Positions 20,279 through 29,908 of a stretch of DNA of 64,000 nt are shown here, piece after piece. Source of the stretch: GCA-003244245 sp035606945 (GTDB taxonomy: Bacteria; Actinomycetota; Actinomycetes; Mycobacteriales; Pseudonocardiaceae); the NCBI GenBank assembly GCA_035606945.1, contig DATNDR010000035.1, positions 1 to 64,000 on the forward strand, read 5' to 3'. Within the stretch, counting starts at the first letter, position 1, and every line of letters begins with the position of its first letter. The notes below the pieces were generated by a model that saw nothing but the letters and a program-made list of their open reading frames with translations, searched no databases and was not told the origin of the DNA. A program made the translations under genes and the position numbers.

Positions 20279-20588
20279 ATGACACCTCCGGTCCCGGCGC
20301 CGGAAGCCCGTGGCTGGGCGTCGTGAACTCGACGCTACCGACGTTTCAGCTGCACCCACACATCGGTCTCGTCGAGTTCACGACACCCCGGCCACGGTCA
20401 GTAGAGGTAGGTGACGAGGACGAGGGCGGCGAGGGCGCCGCCATGACTATCAGTCTGCCGGGGTAAGTGTGGTCGGTGGTCTCGCGGTGACATCGTGCCC
20501 ACCGCCCCGGCGGGACTTCCACCTTGCTGGCGAAGTCGGCACCATAACGACCGGTAGACGACCAGGTGCGTGGCACGAAAGGGGCACG
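20279..20588. promoter_or_regulatory. Divergent intergenic region between thiolase and NAD-GDH
   Basis: 310 bp without a gene, containing the promoters of both divergent genes and the long inverted repeat at 20320-20384. No clear -35/-10 boxes were assigned. A GAAAGGGG just before 20589 is the ribosome binding site of the dehydrogenase. Confidence 0.6.
20320..20384. repeat. Long inverted repeat in a divergent promoter region
   Basis: GTCGTGAACTCGACG (20320-20334) is perfectly complementary to 20370-20384. Inside it, after a CT/CT mismatch, ACCGA (20337-20341) pairs with TCGGT (20363-20367), giving a 22-nt arm around a 21-nt loop. Because both flanking genes point away, it is not an ordinary terminator. 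It could be an operator, an attenuator-like hairpin or a small dispersed repeat. A related GTCGAGTTCACGGC occurs near 60132. Confidence 0.75.
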
Positions 20589-23500
20589 ATGGCCGCTGGA
20601 GCCCGCCCGGCTCGTTCTGGAGCCGAGGTCGGTCGGCCACCCGAGCCGGCCGATGCATCCTTGCGCTGCGATCTCGCTGAGCTGATCGCACAGTATTACC
20701 GGCTGGTCCCTGCTGAGGAGCTGACCAGCGCCGAACCCGCCGAGCTGGCAGCCGCCGTCAAGTCGCATCTGGCGTTGGCCGCGCAGCGGGTACCTGGCCG
20801 GGCACTGGTCCGGCTGCGCAATCCCTCGCGCACCGACGACGGCTGGGACTCCCGCGACACAGTGGTTCAGATCGTCACCGACGACATGCCCTACCTGGTG
20901 GATTCGGTGATCGCCGAGCTGGCCCGCGGCAACCTCTCGGTGCGACGTCTCGTGCATCCCCTGGTACTGGTTCGCCGCGATCTCACCGGAACCCTGCGGG
21001 AGGTACTCCCGGGCGGTGCTCCAGCTGAGGTCCCCAGCGATGCCCTGGTCGAGTCGTGGATGTACGTGAATATCGATCGCATCACCGATCCCGCCCGGGC
21101 CCGTCAGGTGCAGCAGCGGCTGCTCACCGTACTGACCGACGTGCGCGAAGTGGTCGAAGACACCCCGCGGATGATCGCCACCGCAGAGTCCCTGGCCGAC
21201 GGGCTGCTGAGCGCGCCGCCGCCACTGCCCACCGAGGAGGTGGCCAACGGAGCGGCCCTATTGCGCTGGCTGTCCGGTGGGCACTTCATCTTCCTCGGTT
21301 ACCGGCACTACGAGCTGATCTGGACATCGACCGGTGACCACGGCACTGAGCCCGCGCTGCGGGCGGTGCTCGCGTCGGGGCTCGGTGTGCTGCGCAAGGA
21401 CAGCATCGCCACCCGGGGCTTCACCACCGGACCGGACGTCGACCCGCTGGCCCGGAACCTGCTGGTGCTCACCCAAGCCAGCTCCCCGGCCACCGTCTAC
21501 CGCCCGGTCTACCCGCACTACATCGGGGTCAAGACCTTCGATGAACGGGGCGAGGTCACCGGTGAGCACCGCTTCCTGGGGATACTGTCCACCACCGCGC
21601 TGCGCGCCGACGTGCTGGACATTCCGGTGATCGGCCGGATGGTCCGTGAGGTGATCCGTCGAGCGGGTGTGCCTGCCGATTCGTACTCGGGGCAGCAGAT
21701 GTTGGAGGTGCTGCAGACCTACCCGCGGGCTGAGCTGTTCAGCACCGATCCCGAGTCGCTGTACCAGACGGTGACGGGAGTGCTGTCCCTGGCGCAGCGG
21801 CGCACCCTACGGCTGTTCTGCCGGCGCGATCCATACGGCCGGTTCTTCTCCTGCCTGGTGTACCTGCCGCGGGATCGCTACACGACGAACGCGCGGCTCG
21901 CCATGCAGAACGTGCTGATCCGCGATCTGCGCGGTACCGGCCTGGACTACAGCGCCCAGATCGGCGAGTCTGTGCACGCGCGGGTGCACTTCACCGTGCA
22001 CACCGATCCGCGCGATCCTGCGGTGCCGGCTGCACCGGACGTCATGGCGATCACCGACCGGCTCGAAGACGCGGTCCATACCTGGGACGATCGGTTACTC
22101 GACGTCGCTGCGATCAGCGGCGAAGCCATCGCTGGGCTCGCCCAGCGCTACCTGGCGGCATTTCCACAGGCATACAAGGAGAACTTCGACGCCGCCACCG
22201 CCCTCGTCGACATCGACCGGCTGGAGGCGCTGGTTCCGCAGGATGGCATGAAAGTGTGCCTCGAGCTACCGGCCGGCGCCAAGCCTGGGGAGCGCCGGTT
22301 CAAGCTGTACCTGGCGAGCCAGCGGATCACTCTGTCCCAGGTACTGCCGGTGCTGCAGCAGATGGGCGTCGAGGTCGTCGACGAGCGGCCTTATGAGGTG
22401 ATCCGCGGCGACGGCGTGCACTGCTGGATCTACGAGTTCGGGCTGCGGCTGGATGCCGGTGTGCTGCGGATGTTGGCCGATCAGGACGTCGACGATGTGC
22501 AACGGCGGTTCTGTGACGCCTTCATGGCCGCCTGGCGGGGTGCGTGCGAGGTGGACCGGTTCAACACCCTGGTCCTGCGCGCCGGGTTGAACTGGCGACA
22601 AGTAGCGGTGCTGCGGGGCTACGTCCGTTACCAGCGGCAGGCGTGCAGCCCGTACAGCCAGCGCTACGTCGAGGACGTCCTGCTCGCGCACAGCGGCATC
22701 GCCGCGGCCCTGGTCACGCTCTTCGAGGCCCGCTTCGACCCAGCCCTGGATACTGCCACCCGCGAGGCCAGCCACCACGCCCTCGCCGTCCAGGCCACCA
22801 CCATGATCGACGAGGTTGTCGGGCTGGACGCCGACCGCATGCTGCGCAGTGTGCTCAGCTTGATACTCGGCACGCTGCGCACCAACCACTACGTTCGAGA
22901 CAGTAGCGGCAACCCCCGGTCGTATCTGGCCCTCAAGCTCGATCCGAGGGCGGTGCCCGGGCTGCCCGAGCCTCGACCCGCCTTTGAGATCTTCGTCTGT
23001 TCCCCGCGGGTGGAGGGCGTGCATCTGCGATTCGGTCCGGTGGCCCGCGGTGGGCTGCGCTGGTCGGATCGCCGGGAGGACTACCGGACCGAGGCACTGG
23101 GGCTGGTCAAAGCGCAGGCGGTGAAGAACGCTGTCATCGTTCCGGTGGGCGCCAAGGGTGCCTTCGTGGTCAAGCGACCACCCTCACCGACCGGTGATCC
23201 CGGGCTGGATCGAGACGCTACGCGGGCCGAGGGCATCGCCTGCTACCGGTTGTTCATCTCGGGGATGCTCGATGTCACCGACAACCTCGTCGATGGCGCT
23301 AGCCGGCATCCCGACCAGGTGATCTGCTACGACGGCGACGACAGCTACCTGGTGGTCGCGGCCGACAAGGGCACCGCGACGTTCTCCGACATCGCCAACG
23401 AGGTGGCCGCGTCCTACCGGTTCTGGCTCGGTGACGCATTCGCCTCCGGCGGCTCGTCGGGCTATGACCACAAGGCCATGGGGATCACCGCCCGCGGCGT

Positions 23501-25451
23501 GTGGAAAAGCGTCCAGCGGCACTTCCGCGAGCTCGGCGTCGACACCCGGACCGAGGATTTCACCGTGGTCGGGATCGGGGACTGCTCGGGTGACGTGTTC
23601 GGCAACGGAATGCTGCGCTCCAAGCACATCAAGCTGCTTGCGGCATTCGACCACCGGCATGTCTTCGTCGATCCGGACCCGGACCCGGTCCGCTCGTACG
23701 CCGAACGACGGCGGCTGTTCGAGCTACCCCGGTCGTCCTGGGACGACTACGACCGTTCACTGATCAGCCCCGGTGGCGGGGTGTGGCCGCGCGACGCCAA
23801 ACGGATTCCGGTCGGCGCCGCGATGCGCCACGCGCTAGGCATCGCTGAGACCACCACCGAGCTACCTGGGCCGGAACTCGTCCGGGCAATCCTGCTGAGC
23901 CCGGCGCAGCTGTTGTTCAACGGCGGGATCGGGACCTACGTCAAGGCCGGCACCGAAACCCACGCCGAGGTGGGTGACAAGTCCAACGACGCGGTCCGAG
24001 TCGACGGCGCGCAACTTCGGGTGCGAGTGGTCGCCGAGGGCGGCAACCTGGGCCTGACACAGCGCGGCCGGATCGAGTTCGCCCGGACCGGTGGCAAGGT
24101 CAATACCGATGCCATCGACAACTCGGCCGGGGTGGACTGCTCCGACCACGAGGTCAACATCAAGATCCTACTCGACCGGATGGTCGTCCACGGCGTGCTG
24201 AGCACCGCGGACCGCAACGCACTGTTGGGTGAGATGACCGGTGAGGTCGCCGCACTGGTGCTGGCCCACAACGCCAGCCAGAACATCCAGCTCGGAGTCA
24301 GCCGGGCGCATGCCGCAGCCATGATCTCAGTGCACAGCCGGCTGGTCAGCGCCCTGGAGCAGCGCCACGGGTTGGATCGAAAACTGGCGGTCCTGCCTAC
24401 CGGCGCGCAGTGGGACGCTCGGGCCGCTGCGGGCGAGGGTCTGACATCACCGGAATTGTGCACCCTGATGGCACACGTCAAGCTCGGATTGACCGAGGAG
24501 GTCCTCGGCAGCGACCTACCCGACGACGACGTCTTTCGCGCCCGGCTACCGGAGTACTTCCCGGCCCCGCTGCGTAACCGGTTCGCCGAGGCGATCCGGG
24601 AACACCCGCTGCGCCGCGAGATCACCACGACGTCGGTGGTCAACGAAGTCGTCGATCGCGCTGGGATGACCTACGCCTACCGGTTGGCCGAGGAGCTGTC
24701 GGCGGCGGCGTCTGACGCGGTCCGGGCCTATTCAGTGGCGGTGGCCGTGTTCAACCTGCCCGCAACCTGGCAAGCGATCGCCGAACTGGGCGCAGCGCCG
24801 ACCTCGGTCACTGACGCCATGATGCTGGAGTTGCGTAGGCTGCTGGATCGAGCCAGCCGGTGGTTGCTGCTCAACCGGCCGCAGCCGCTGGCGGTGGATG
24901 CCGAGATCAACCGGTTCCGTCCGATCGTGCTCGCACTGGCGGCGCGGGTACCGGAATGGCTCGCCGGCGGTGAGGCCGACCACCTCACCGCCGCGGCTCG
25001 GGAATTCGCCAAGCACGGAGTGCCCGATGAGCTTGCGCTACGGGTGGGTGCCGGATTACCCACCTTCGGGCTGCTCGACGTGATCGAGGTCGCGGAGCTG
25101 ACCGAACACGATCCCGAGCGGATTGCCCAGCTGTACTACGCCCTGTCGGCCCACCTGGACATCGACCGGATGCTGGGCCTGATCACTGGCCTCGAACGCG
25201 GTGACCGCTGGCACGAGCTGGCTCGCCTGGCGCTGCGAGATGATCTGTACGCGTCGCTGCGTAAGATCACTCGTGATGCGGCGCGCGCAGGTGACCTCGG
25301 GGCCGACCCGGTGACGACCATTGCGCAGTGGGAACAGCGCAACGCCTCGCGGCTGTCCCGGGCTAGGTCGACGTTCGCCGAACTTTCCCAGGCCGGCAGC
25401 GTCGACCTGGCTACCTTGTCAGTCGCAGTTCGCGCGCTGAGGCGCTTGTGA
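20589..25451 (+). CDS. NAD-dependent glutamate dehydrogenase, large (GDH-1600 type)
   Basis: 1620 aa, matching the very large NAD-GDH family of actinobacteria and proteobacteria. It oxidises glutamate to 2-oxoglutarate and ammonium with NAD. A long N-terminal regulatory part with ACT-like segments precedes the catalytic core, which is seen at ARGGLRWSDRREDYRTEALG and KAQAVKNAVIVPVGAKGAFV. The nucleotide-binding region and a C-terminal helical domain follow. I chose ATG 20589 because AAAGGGG precedes it and the upstream frame is not protein-like. It is followed 1 nt later by an alcohol dehydrogenase gene, suggesting cotranscription. Confidence 0.95.
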   Translation: MAAGARPARSGAEVGRPPEPADASLRCDLAELIAQYYRLVPAEELTSAEPAELAAAVKSHLALAAQRVPGRALVRLRNPSRTDDGWDSRDTVVQIVTDDMPYLVDSVIAELARGNLSVRRLVHPLVLVRRDLTGTLREVLPGGAPAEVPSDALVESWMYVNIDRITDPARARQVQQRLLTVLTDVREVVEDTPRMIATAESLADGLLSAPPPLPTEEVANGAALLRWLSGGHFIFLGYRHYELIWTSTGDHGTEPALRAVLASGLGVLRKDSIATRGFTTGPDVDPLARNLLVLTQASSPATVYRPVYPHYIGVKTFDERGEVTGEHRFLGILSTTALRADVLDIPVIGRMVREVIRRAGVPADSYSGQQMLEVLQTYPRAELFSTDPESLYQTVTGVLSLAQRRTLRLFCRRDPYGRFFSCLVYLPRDRYTTNARLAMQNVLIRDLRGTGLDYSAQIGESVHARVHFTVHTDPRDPAVPAAPDVMAITDRLEDAVHTWDDRLLDVAAISGEAIAGLAQRYLAAFPQAYKENFDAATALVDIDRLEALVPQDGMKVCLELPAGAKPGERRFKLYLASQRITLSQVLPVLQQMGVEVVDERPYEVIRGDGVHCWIYEFGLRLDAGVLRMLADQDVDDVQRRFCDAFMAAWRGACEVDRFNTLVLRAGLNWRQVAVLRGYVRYQRQACSPYSQRYVEDVLLAHSGIAAALVTLFEARFDPALDTATREASHHALAVQATTMIDEVVGLDADRMLRSVLSLILGTLRTNHYVRDSSGNPRSYLALKLDPRAVPGLPEPRPAFEIFVCSPRVEGVHLRFGPVARGGLRWSDRREDYRTEALGLVKAQAVKNAVIVPVGAKGAFVVKRPPSPTGDPGLDRDATRAEGIACYRLFISGMLDVTDNLVDGASRHPDQVICYDGDDSYLVVAADKGTATFSDIANEVAASYRFWLGDAFASGGSSGYDHKAMGITARGVWKSVQRHFRELGVDTRTEDFTVVGIGDCSGDVFGNGMLRSKHIKLLAAFDHRHVFVDPDPDPVRSYAERRRLFELPRSSWDDYDRSLISPGGGVWPRDAKRIPVGAAMRHALGIAETTTELPGPELVRAILLSPAQLLFNGGIGTYVKAGTETHAEVGDKSNDAVRVDGAQLRVRVVAEGGNLGLTQRGRIEFARTGGKVNTDAIDNSAGVDCSDHEVNIKILLDRMVVHGVLSTADRNALLGEMTGEVAALVLAHNASQNIQLGVSRAHAAAMISVHSRLVSALEQRHGLDRKLAVLPTGAQWDARAAAGEGLTSPELCTLMAHVKLGLTEEVLGSDLPDDDVFRARLPEYFPAPLRNRFAEAIREHPLRREITTTSVVNEVVDRAGMTYAYRLAEELSAAASDAVRAYSVAVAVFNLPATWQAIAELGAAPTSVTDAMMLELRRLLDRASRWLLLNRPQPLAVDAEINRFRPIVLALAARVPEWLAGGEADHLTAAAREFAKHGVPDELALRVGAGLPTFGLLDVIEVAELTEHDPERIAQLYYALSAHLDIDRMLGLITGLERGDRWHELARLALRDDLYASLRKITRDAARAGDLGADPVTTIAQWEQRNASRLSRARSTFAELSQAGSVDLATLSVAVRALRRL

Positions 25452-25452
25452 C

Positions 25453-26469
25453 ATGACCACCGAGCTGGCGCGGGTCTGGCGGGTGCGGCAACCGGGCCCG
25501 ATGGCCACTCGCCCGGTGCACCGGGCGACGGAACAGCCACCCCGGCCCGCTGCCGACGAGCTGCTGGTGCGGGTGCTGGCGTGCGGGGTCTGCCGCACCG
25601 ACCTCCACGTCGCTGAGGGTGACCTACCCGTGCACCGGGCCGGCGTGGTCCCCGGCCACGAGGTGGTCGGTCAGGTCATCGGATCGGGCGAGGGCGGCAG
25701 CGGTCCGTTCGAGATCGGGCAGCGGATTGGCATCGCCTGGCTGCGCAGCACCTGCGGGCGGTGCCGGTACTGCACCCGAGGGTCGGAGAACCTGTGCCCA
25801 TACTCGCAATACACCGGCTGGGACGCCGACGGCGGCTACGCCGACTACACCACGGTGCCCGCGGGCTACGCCTACCCACTGCCCGACGGCTACCCCGACA
25901 CCGAACTCGCGCCGCTGCTGTGCGCGGGCATCATCGGCTGGCGGGCGCTGGCTCGGGCGAACCTGCCGCCTCGCGGCCGTCTCGCCCTCTACGGGTTCGG
26001 CGCCAGTGCGCACCTCACCGCCCAGATGGCGCTTGCGATGGGCGCGACGGTGCACGTGCTGACCCGCAGCCCGCAAGCCCGGCAACTCGCCCTGGACCTG
26101 GGTGCCAGCTCGGCGGGCGCGGCCGCTGAGGCGCCGCCGGAGCCGGTGGACTCCGCGATCCTGTTCGCCCCCGCCGGTGAGCTGGTTCTGCCCGCGCTCG
26201 CCGCGCTGGACCGGGGCGGCACCCTGGCGCTGGCCGGTATCCACCTGACTGACATCCCGGCGCTGCACTACCAGCAGCATCTGTTCCAAGAACGGCAGAT
26301 CCGCAGCGTCACCGCCAATACCCGCCAGGACGGCCAGAACTTCCTGCGCTTCGCCGCCGAGCACCGCCTGCACGTGGTGACCAGCCGCTACCCGCTGGAC
26401 CAGGCCGATGTGGCACTGGCCGATCTCGCGGCGGACCGGGTGCACGGTGCAGCCGTGCTTATCCCGTGA
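25453..26469 (+). CDS. Zinc-dependent alcohol dehydrogenase
   Basis: 338 aa, medium-chain dehydrogenase/reductase. The catalytic zinc ligands are in VLACGVCRTDLHV and PGHEVVG. The structural zinc Cys cluster is CGRCRYCTRGSENLC, all four Cys present. The Rossmann domain begins near RLALYGFGASAHLTAQMA. It resembles the AdhA/YogA-like group, which often acts on simple alcohols or aldehydes. It begins 1 nt after the GDH stop and runs tail to tail into the TPR gene, overlapping it by 11 bp. Confidence 0.92.
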   Translation: MTTELARVWRVRQPGPMATRPVHRATEQPPRPAADELLVRVLACGVCRTDLHVAEGDLPVHRAGVVPGHEVVGQVIGSGEGGSGPFEIGQRIGIAWLRSTCGRCRYCTRGSENLCPYSQYTGWDADGGYADYTTVPAGYAYPLPDGYPDTELAPLLCAGIIGWRALARANLPPRGRLALYGFGASAHLTAQMALAMGATVHVLTRSPQARQLALDLGASSAGAAAEAPPEPVDSAILFAPAGELVLPALAALDRGGTLALAGIHLTDIPALHYQQHLFQERQIRSVTANTRQDGQNFLRFAAEHRLHVVTSRYPLDQADVALADLAADRVHGAAVLIP

Positions 26470-28000
26470 CCGGCTGGTATCGAGATTCGATCCACTGTGC
26501 CAGTTGGCGGATCCGCCGGCGCCCATCCAGCGTGGTCAGGTCATCGCCGGCATCGTCGGCGAGTAGGCGGTGGCAGCGGTACAGCGTGTCCATGCTGAGT
26601 TGATGGGCCTGCTGGTGTTCACCGAGCGCGCTCAGGTCGCGGGCGAGGTTGTAGGCCGACGTCAGCGTGTTGGGATGGTCGGGGCCCAGTACCTGCCGGC
26701 AACGGGTCAAGGTGTCCTCGTCGAGCACCCGGGCCAGCTGGTGCTCACCCAGGGCCCGCAGGTCCAGTGCGACGTTGCTGGCTGAGATCAGGGTGTCGGG
26801 GTGGTCGGGGCCCAGCAGTTGGCGCCGCCGGCTCAGGGTGTCCTCGCCGAGTACCCGGGCCTGCTCGTGGTCACCCAGCGCCCGCAGGGCGTTGGCGAGA
26901 TTGTGCGCCGACGTCAAGGTATGGGGATGATCTTCACCCAGCACCCGGCGGTAGCGGGCCAGGGTGTCTTCGTCGAGGACGAGGGCCTGCTCGTGCTCGC
27001 CCAGGGCCCGCAGGTCGACAGCGCAGTTGTGCGCTGAGATCAGGGTATCGGGATGGTCCTCACCCAACGCCCGGCGGCGCCGATGCACGGTGTCCTCGCC
27101 GAGTACCCTGGCCTGCTCATACTCACCGAGTGCGCGCAGGTCGTTGGCGAGGTTGTGGGCCGCGGTCAGCGTGTGGGGGTGATCTTCACCCAGCGTTCGA
27201 CGGCACCGGGCCACGGTGTCCTCGCCGAGCGCCCGCGCCTGCTGGTGATCGCCCAGCGCCCGTAGGTCATTGGCGAGGTTGTGAGCCGCGGTCAAGGTAT
27301 GGAGATGATCTTCACCCAGCGTTCGACGGCATCGGGTGAGAGTGTCCTCGCTGAGCATCCGGGCACGCTCGTAATCCCCTAACGCCCGCAGATCGACGGC
27401 GAGATTGTTCGCCGAGCGCAATGTGGCGGGGTGATCCTCACCGAGCACCTGGCGGCGCCGGCTGAGGTTGTCCTCGTCGAGCACGAGGGCCTGCTCGGGT
27501 TCACCCAGCGCGCGTAGGTCGTTGGCGAGATTGTGAGCCGAACGCAACGTCTGAGCGGCGTCGTCGCCCAGCACCCGGCGGTAACGAATCAGGGTTTGCT
27601 CGCCGAGTCGGGTGGCCTGCGAATAATCACCTAGCGCACTCAGGTCGATGGCGAGGCTATGCGCCGAAGTCAGCGTGTCGGGATCGTCCTCACCGAGCAC
27701 CCGGCGGCGCCGGGTCAGAGTGTCCTCGTCGAGGGCACGAGCCCGCTCGTAATCACCTAGCGCCCGTAGGTTGGCAGCGAGATCATGGGCAAAAGCGAGG
27801 GTGTCGGAGTGATCGTCACCCAGCTCTTGACGGCAGTGGGCCAACCTCTGCTCCGCGACCTCGCCCAGCATCCTCAGATCAACGGCGGAGGGGGCCGAGC
27901 CTGCGGAGCCGGGACCACTCTCGCCGAGAATGTCCCGCAACAGCTGGCTCACCCGATCGAACAACGCGCCCGGGACCGCCTCCTCCTCCGGATCAGCCAC
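26459..28000 (-). CDS. Tetratricopeptide-repeat protein (kinesin-light-chain-like repeats)
   Basis: 513 aa from a GTG start. Ten consecutive 42-residue repeats of the form LGEDHPxTLxxAHNLAxDLRALGExEQARxLxEDTLxRxRR cover about residues 45-485. Such KLC-type (TPR_10/TPR_12) arrays form an elongated superhelix for protein binding. No enzymatic or membrane domain is attached, so it is a scaffold without a visible partner. The repeats are also highly alike at DNA level (126-bp units), which favours copy-number change by recombination. Confidence 0.9.
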   Translation of the reverse strand: MADPEEEAVPGALFDRVSQLLRDILGESGPGSAGSAPSAVDLRMLGEVAEQRLAHCRQELGDDHSDTLAFAHDLAANLRALGDYERARALDEDTLTRRRRVLGEDDPDTLTSAHSLAIDLSALGDYSQATRLGEQTLIRYRRVLGDDAAQTLRSAHNLANDLRALGEPEQALVLDEDNLSRRRQVLGEDHPATLRSANNLAVDLRALGDYERARMLSEDTLTRCRRTLGEDHLHTLTAAHNLANDLRALGDHQQARALGEDTVARCRRTLGEDHPHTLTAAHNLANDLRALGEYEQARVLGEDTVHRRRRALGEDHPDTLISAHNCAVDLRALGEHEQALVLDEDTLARYRRVLGEDHPHTLTSAHNLANALRALGDHEQARVLGEDTLSRRRQLLGPDHPDTLISASNVALDLRALGEHQLARVLDEDTLTRCRQVLGPDHPNTLTSAYNLARDLSALGEHQQAHQLSMDTLYRCHRLLADDAGDDLTTLDGRRRIRQLAQWIESRYQPVTG

Positions 28001-28025
28001 GACTTACAGCATCCCACTGCTGTTG

Positions 28026-28053
28026 CCCCCCGACATGGAGACATATCGGGGGG
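28026..28053. repeat. Palindromic element, copy 1
   Basis: CCCCCCGA (28026-28033) pairs with TCGGGGGG (28046-28053). The central 18 nt, CGACATGGAGACATATCG at 28031-28048, occurs again perfectly (reverse complement) at 61668-61685. This copy is in the divergent spacer between the TPR and GNAT genes. Function unknown. Confidence 0.75.
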
Positions 28054-28106
28054 TAACTAGGTCTGGTGGTCCTCGCGCCGTGGTGCGGCGTGACAGCATC
28101 AGCACC

Positions 28107-28631
28107 GTGGTCGAGATCCGGGACGCCCAGCCAGGTGATGCGGGTGATATCGCTGCTGTGCACGTCGAATCTTGGCGGATCGCCTACCGCGGTCTGCTGC
28201 CCGACGACATCCTGGCCGACCTTTCGGTGCCCGACCGGGAACGGACCTGGCGGAAGATCCTCGCCGATCCGCCGCCCCGGTCAGCGGTCCTGCTGGCAAC
28301 GTGTGGCGCAGCCGTCGTCGGCTTCGTCGCCGTCGGGCCCGGCGGAGACCACTCGGCTGGACCCGAGCGCGGCGAGCTGTACGCGATCTATCTGCGGCCC
28401 GACCAGCAGCGGCGGGGAATCGGCACACAGCTGCACAACGCCGCCATCGACCGCCTGTGCAGCCTCGGCTTCACGTCCGCCACGTTGTGGGTCCTCGATG
28501 GCAATGAGGCGGCCATCGGTTTCTACCACCGGAATGGATGGGCAGCCGACGGCACCAGGAGGGTCGACCAGGGACCCGGCGCTGCCGATCTCCCTGAGCT
28601 GCGCCTCGTCCGCCCGCTAACCGCGGAGTAA
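28107..28631 (+). CDS. GNAT family N-acetyltransferase
   Basis: 174 aa. The fold is clear: VEIRDAQPGDAGDIAAVHVESW at the start, the acetyl-CoA-binding motif A (AIYLRPDQQRRGIGTQLHNAAI, with Q/RxxGxG/A) and the C-terminal ATLWVLDGNEAAIGFYHRNGW. Such enzymes acetylate small molecules or protein N-termini; the substrate is not evident. I chose GTG 28107 because the family motif begins immediately after it; GTG 28080 or 28083 would add eight or nine residues. Its end overlaps the convergent gene at 28617 by 15 bp. Confidence 0.88.
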   Translation: MVEIRDAQPGDAGDIAAVHVESWRIAYRGLLPDDILADLSVPDRERTWRKILADPPPRSAVLLATCGAAVVGFVAVGPGGDHSAGPERGELYAIYLRPDQQRRGIGTQLHNAAIDRLCSLGFTSATLWVLDGNEAAIGFYHRNGWAADGTRRVDQGPGAADLPELRLVRPLTAE

Positions 28632-29054
28632 CCGTTCCAGAGCCTGCCGCGCTGCGGTGTCACGGGCGGCGGCCCGGGCGACGTCTTGGGCCAGTGCTTG
28701 CAGCCAGTCGTCCATCCCGACACTGCGACGGCTGATCGCCACCCCGCGCACCACTTGCCGCACTTCCGCGTCGATCCCGCCCTTGGGTGCTTGACGAAGC
28801 TCGAGATCCCGATTCTCACCGTGCACCACCAGCCGGACAGCGCGTCCCGGCCGGCCGGCCAGCCGATCAGCGACGCTGCGCTGGTAGTCGATCTCCACCA
28901 TGCCCGGCGGTAACGCCTGGGCAAGCGCGCCGCTCAACACCCGGGCGTACGAGGCGACCTCCGCCTGGTCGGACCGCAACATCGCCGCCAGCAGCTGCAC
29001 GTCACCCATCGGCCCCAGGCCGCTGTCGCCACCGGGCACGGGCTGCTTCGTCAT
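28617..29054 (-). CDS. Hypothetical protein of the YbjQ operon
   Basis: 145 aa. I do not recognise a named family. It is soluble, with a helical N-terminus (VQLLAAMLRSDQAEVASYARVLSGAL), a central beta region (GRAVRLVVHGENRDLELRQA) and C-terminal helices (LQALAQDVARAAARDTAARQALERLL). The ATG overlaps the stop of the upstream double-YbjQ gene, so it is the third and last gene of that operon and probably works with those proteins. Confidence 0.75.
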   Translation of the reverse strand: MTKQPVPGGDSGLGPMGDVQLLAAMLRSDQAEVASYARVLSGALAQALPPGMVEIDYQRSVADRLAGRPGRAVRLVVHGENRDLELRQAPKGGIDAEVRQVVRGVAISRRSVGMDDWLQALAQDVARAAARDTAARQALERLLRG

Positions 29055-29884
29055 GAGTCGGTCAGCGGCAGCACGAGCTGCGGCTTGGCGATCACATGGT
29101 CGGCACGCAGCGGGCGAACTGCGGTGCCGATCGCGAAGAACTCGGTGGTATGGCCACCCCACCGATGTCCCAGCGAGAGCAACTGCACTCCGACGATGCC
29201 CTCGGCCGCGAGTTGCTCGGCTTCAGCCTGCATCCGGCTCATGGCCAGCTCCCGGGCGTCATAGAGCGCCTCGGTGAACTGCGGCAGCTCGACATTTTGA
29301 CCGATGTTCCCCATCGCCTGCCAGAAGCGCTGGTGTGCGACGTGGTACACGCAGGTACCCATCACCATGCCCAGCGGGGCGTACCCGGCCTGGATCAGGG
29401 TCCAGAAGTCTTGGCCGGACAGATCGGACGTGAACGGCTGGTCCCGATTGTTGCGCCAGGACTGGCCGTCCGGGGTCTGCGGCTCATCCGCACTCACCGC
29501 GGTGCCGACGGCGATGAACTCGGCAAGATCCGAGCCGAACTCCTTGAACTCGATCTCCAACCGGACCCCGACGATGCCGTCGGCACCCAACTGATCCGCC
29601 TCTGCCTCCATGCGGGTCACGGCCAGCTCGCGGGCGTGGTACATCGCCTGGGACAAAGTGGTCAATTCCTGGTTGCTGCTCCACCGCCCCATTTGGAACC
29701 CGACGTGGTAGATGCTGGAACCGAGCACCAGCCCGAGGGGACGGAATCCGGCTTCCCGTACCAGCAAGAACTCATTCACCGACAGGTCGGACGTGAACAG
29801 GGTGGTGGCCTGACCGGGCCGCATCTCGGCGAGCCGGCGCATCGCGTCCTCGGGGATGCCCAGGGCGGTGGGGTCGGCGGTCAT
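29051..29884 (-). CDS. Tandem YbjQ (DUF74) domain protein
   Basis: 277 aa with two copies of the YbjQ/heavy-metal-binding fold, about 25-135 and 145-260. Each copy shows a strand followed by G(F/Y)xPLGxVxGxxxYHV, then an ALYxARELAxxRMxAEAxQLxAxGIVGVxL helix-strand and EFxAIGTAV at the end. Stand-alone YbjQ proteins form pentamers of unknown role; metal binding was proposed for the family. The second gene of a minus-strand operon, it starts 24 nt after the first and overlaps the third by 4 nt. Confidence 0.82.
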   Translation of the reverse strand: MTADPTALGIPEDAMRRLAEMRPGQATTLFTSDLSVNEFLLVREAGFRPLGLVLGSSIYHVGFQMGRWSSNQELTTLSQAMYHARELAVTRMEAEADQLGADGIVGVRLEIEFKEFGSDLAEFIAVGTAVSADEPQTPDGQSWRNNRDQPFTSDLSGQDFWTLIQAGYAPLGMVMGTCVYHVAHQRFWQAMGNIGQNVELPQFTEALYDARELAMSRMQAEAEQLAAEGIVGVQLLSLGHRWGGHTTEFFAIGTAVRPLRADHVIAKPQLVLPLTDS

Positions 29885-29908
29885 TCGCTACTCCTCGTTT
29901 CCCGGCGG

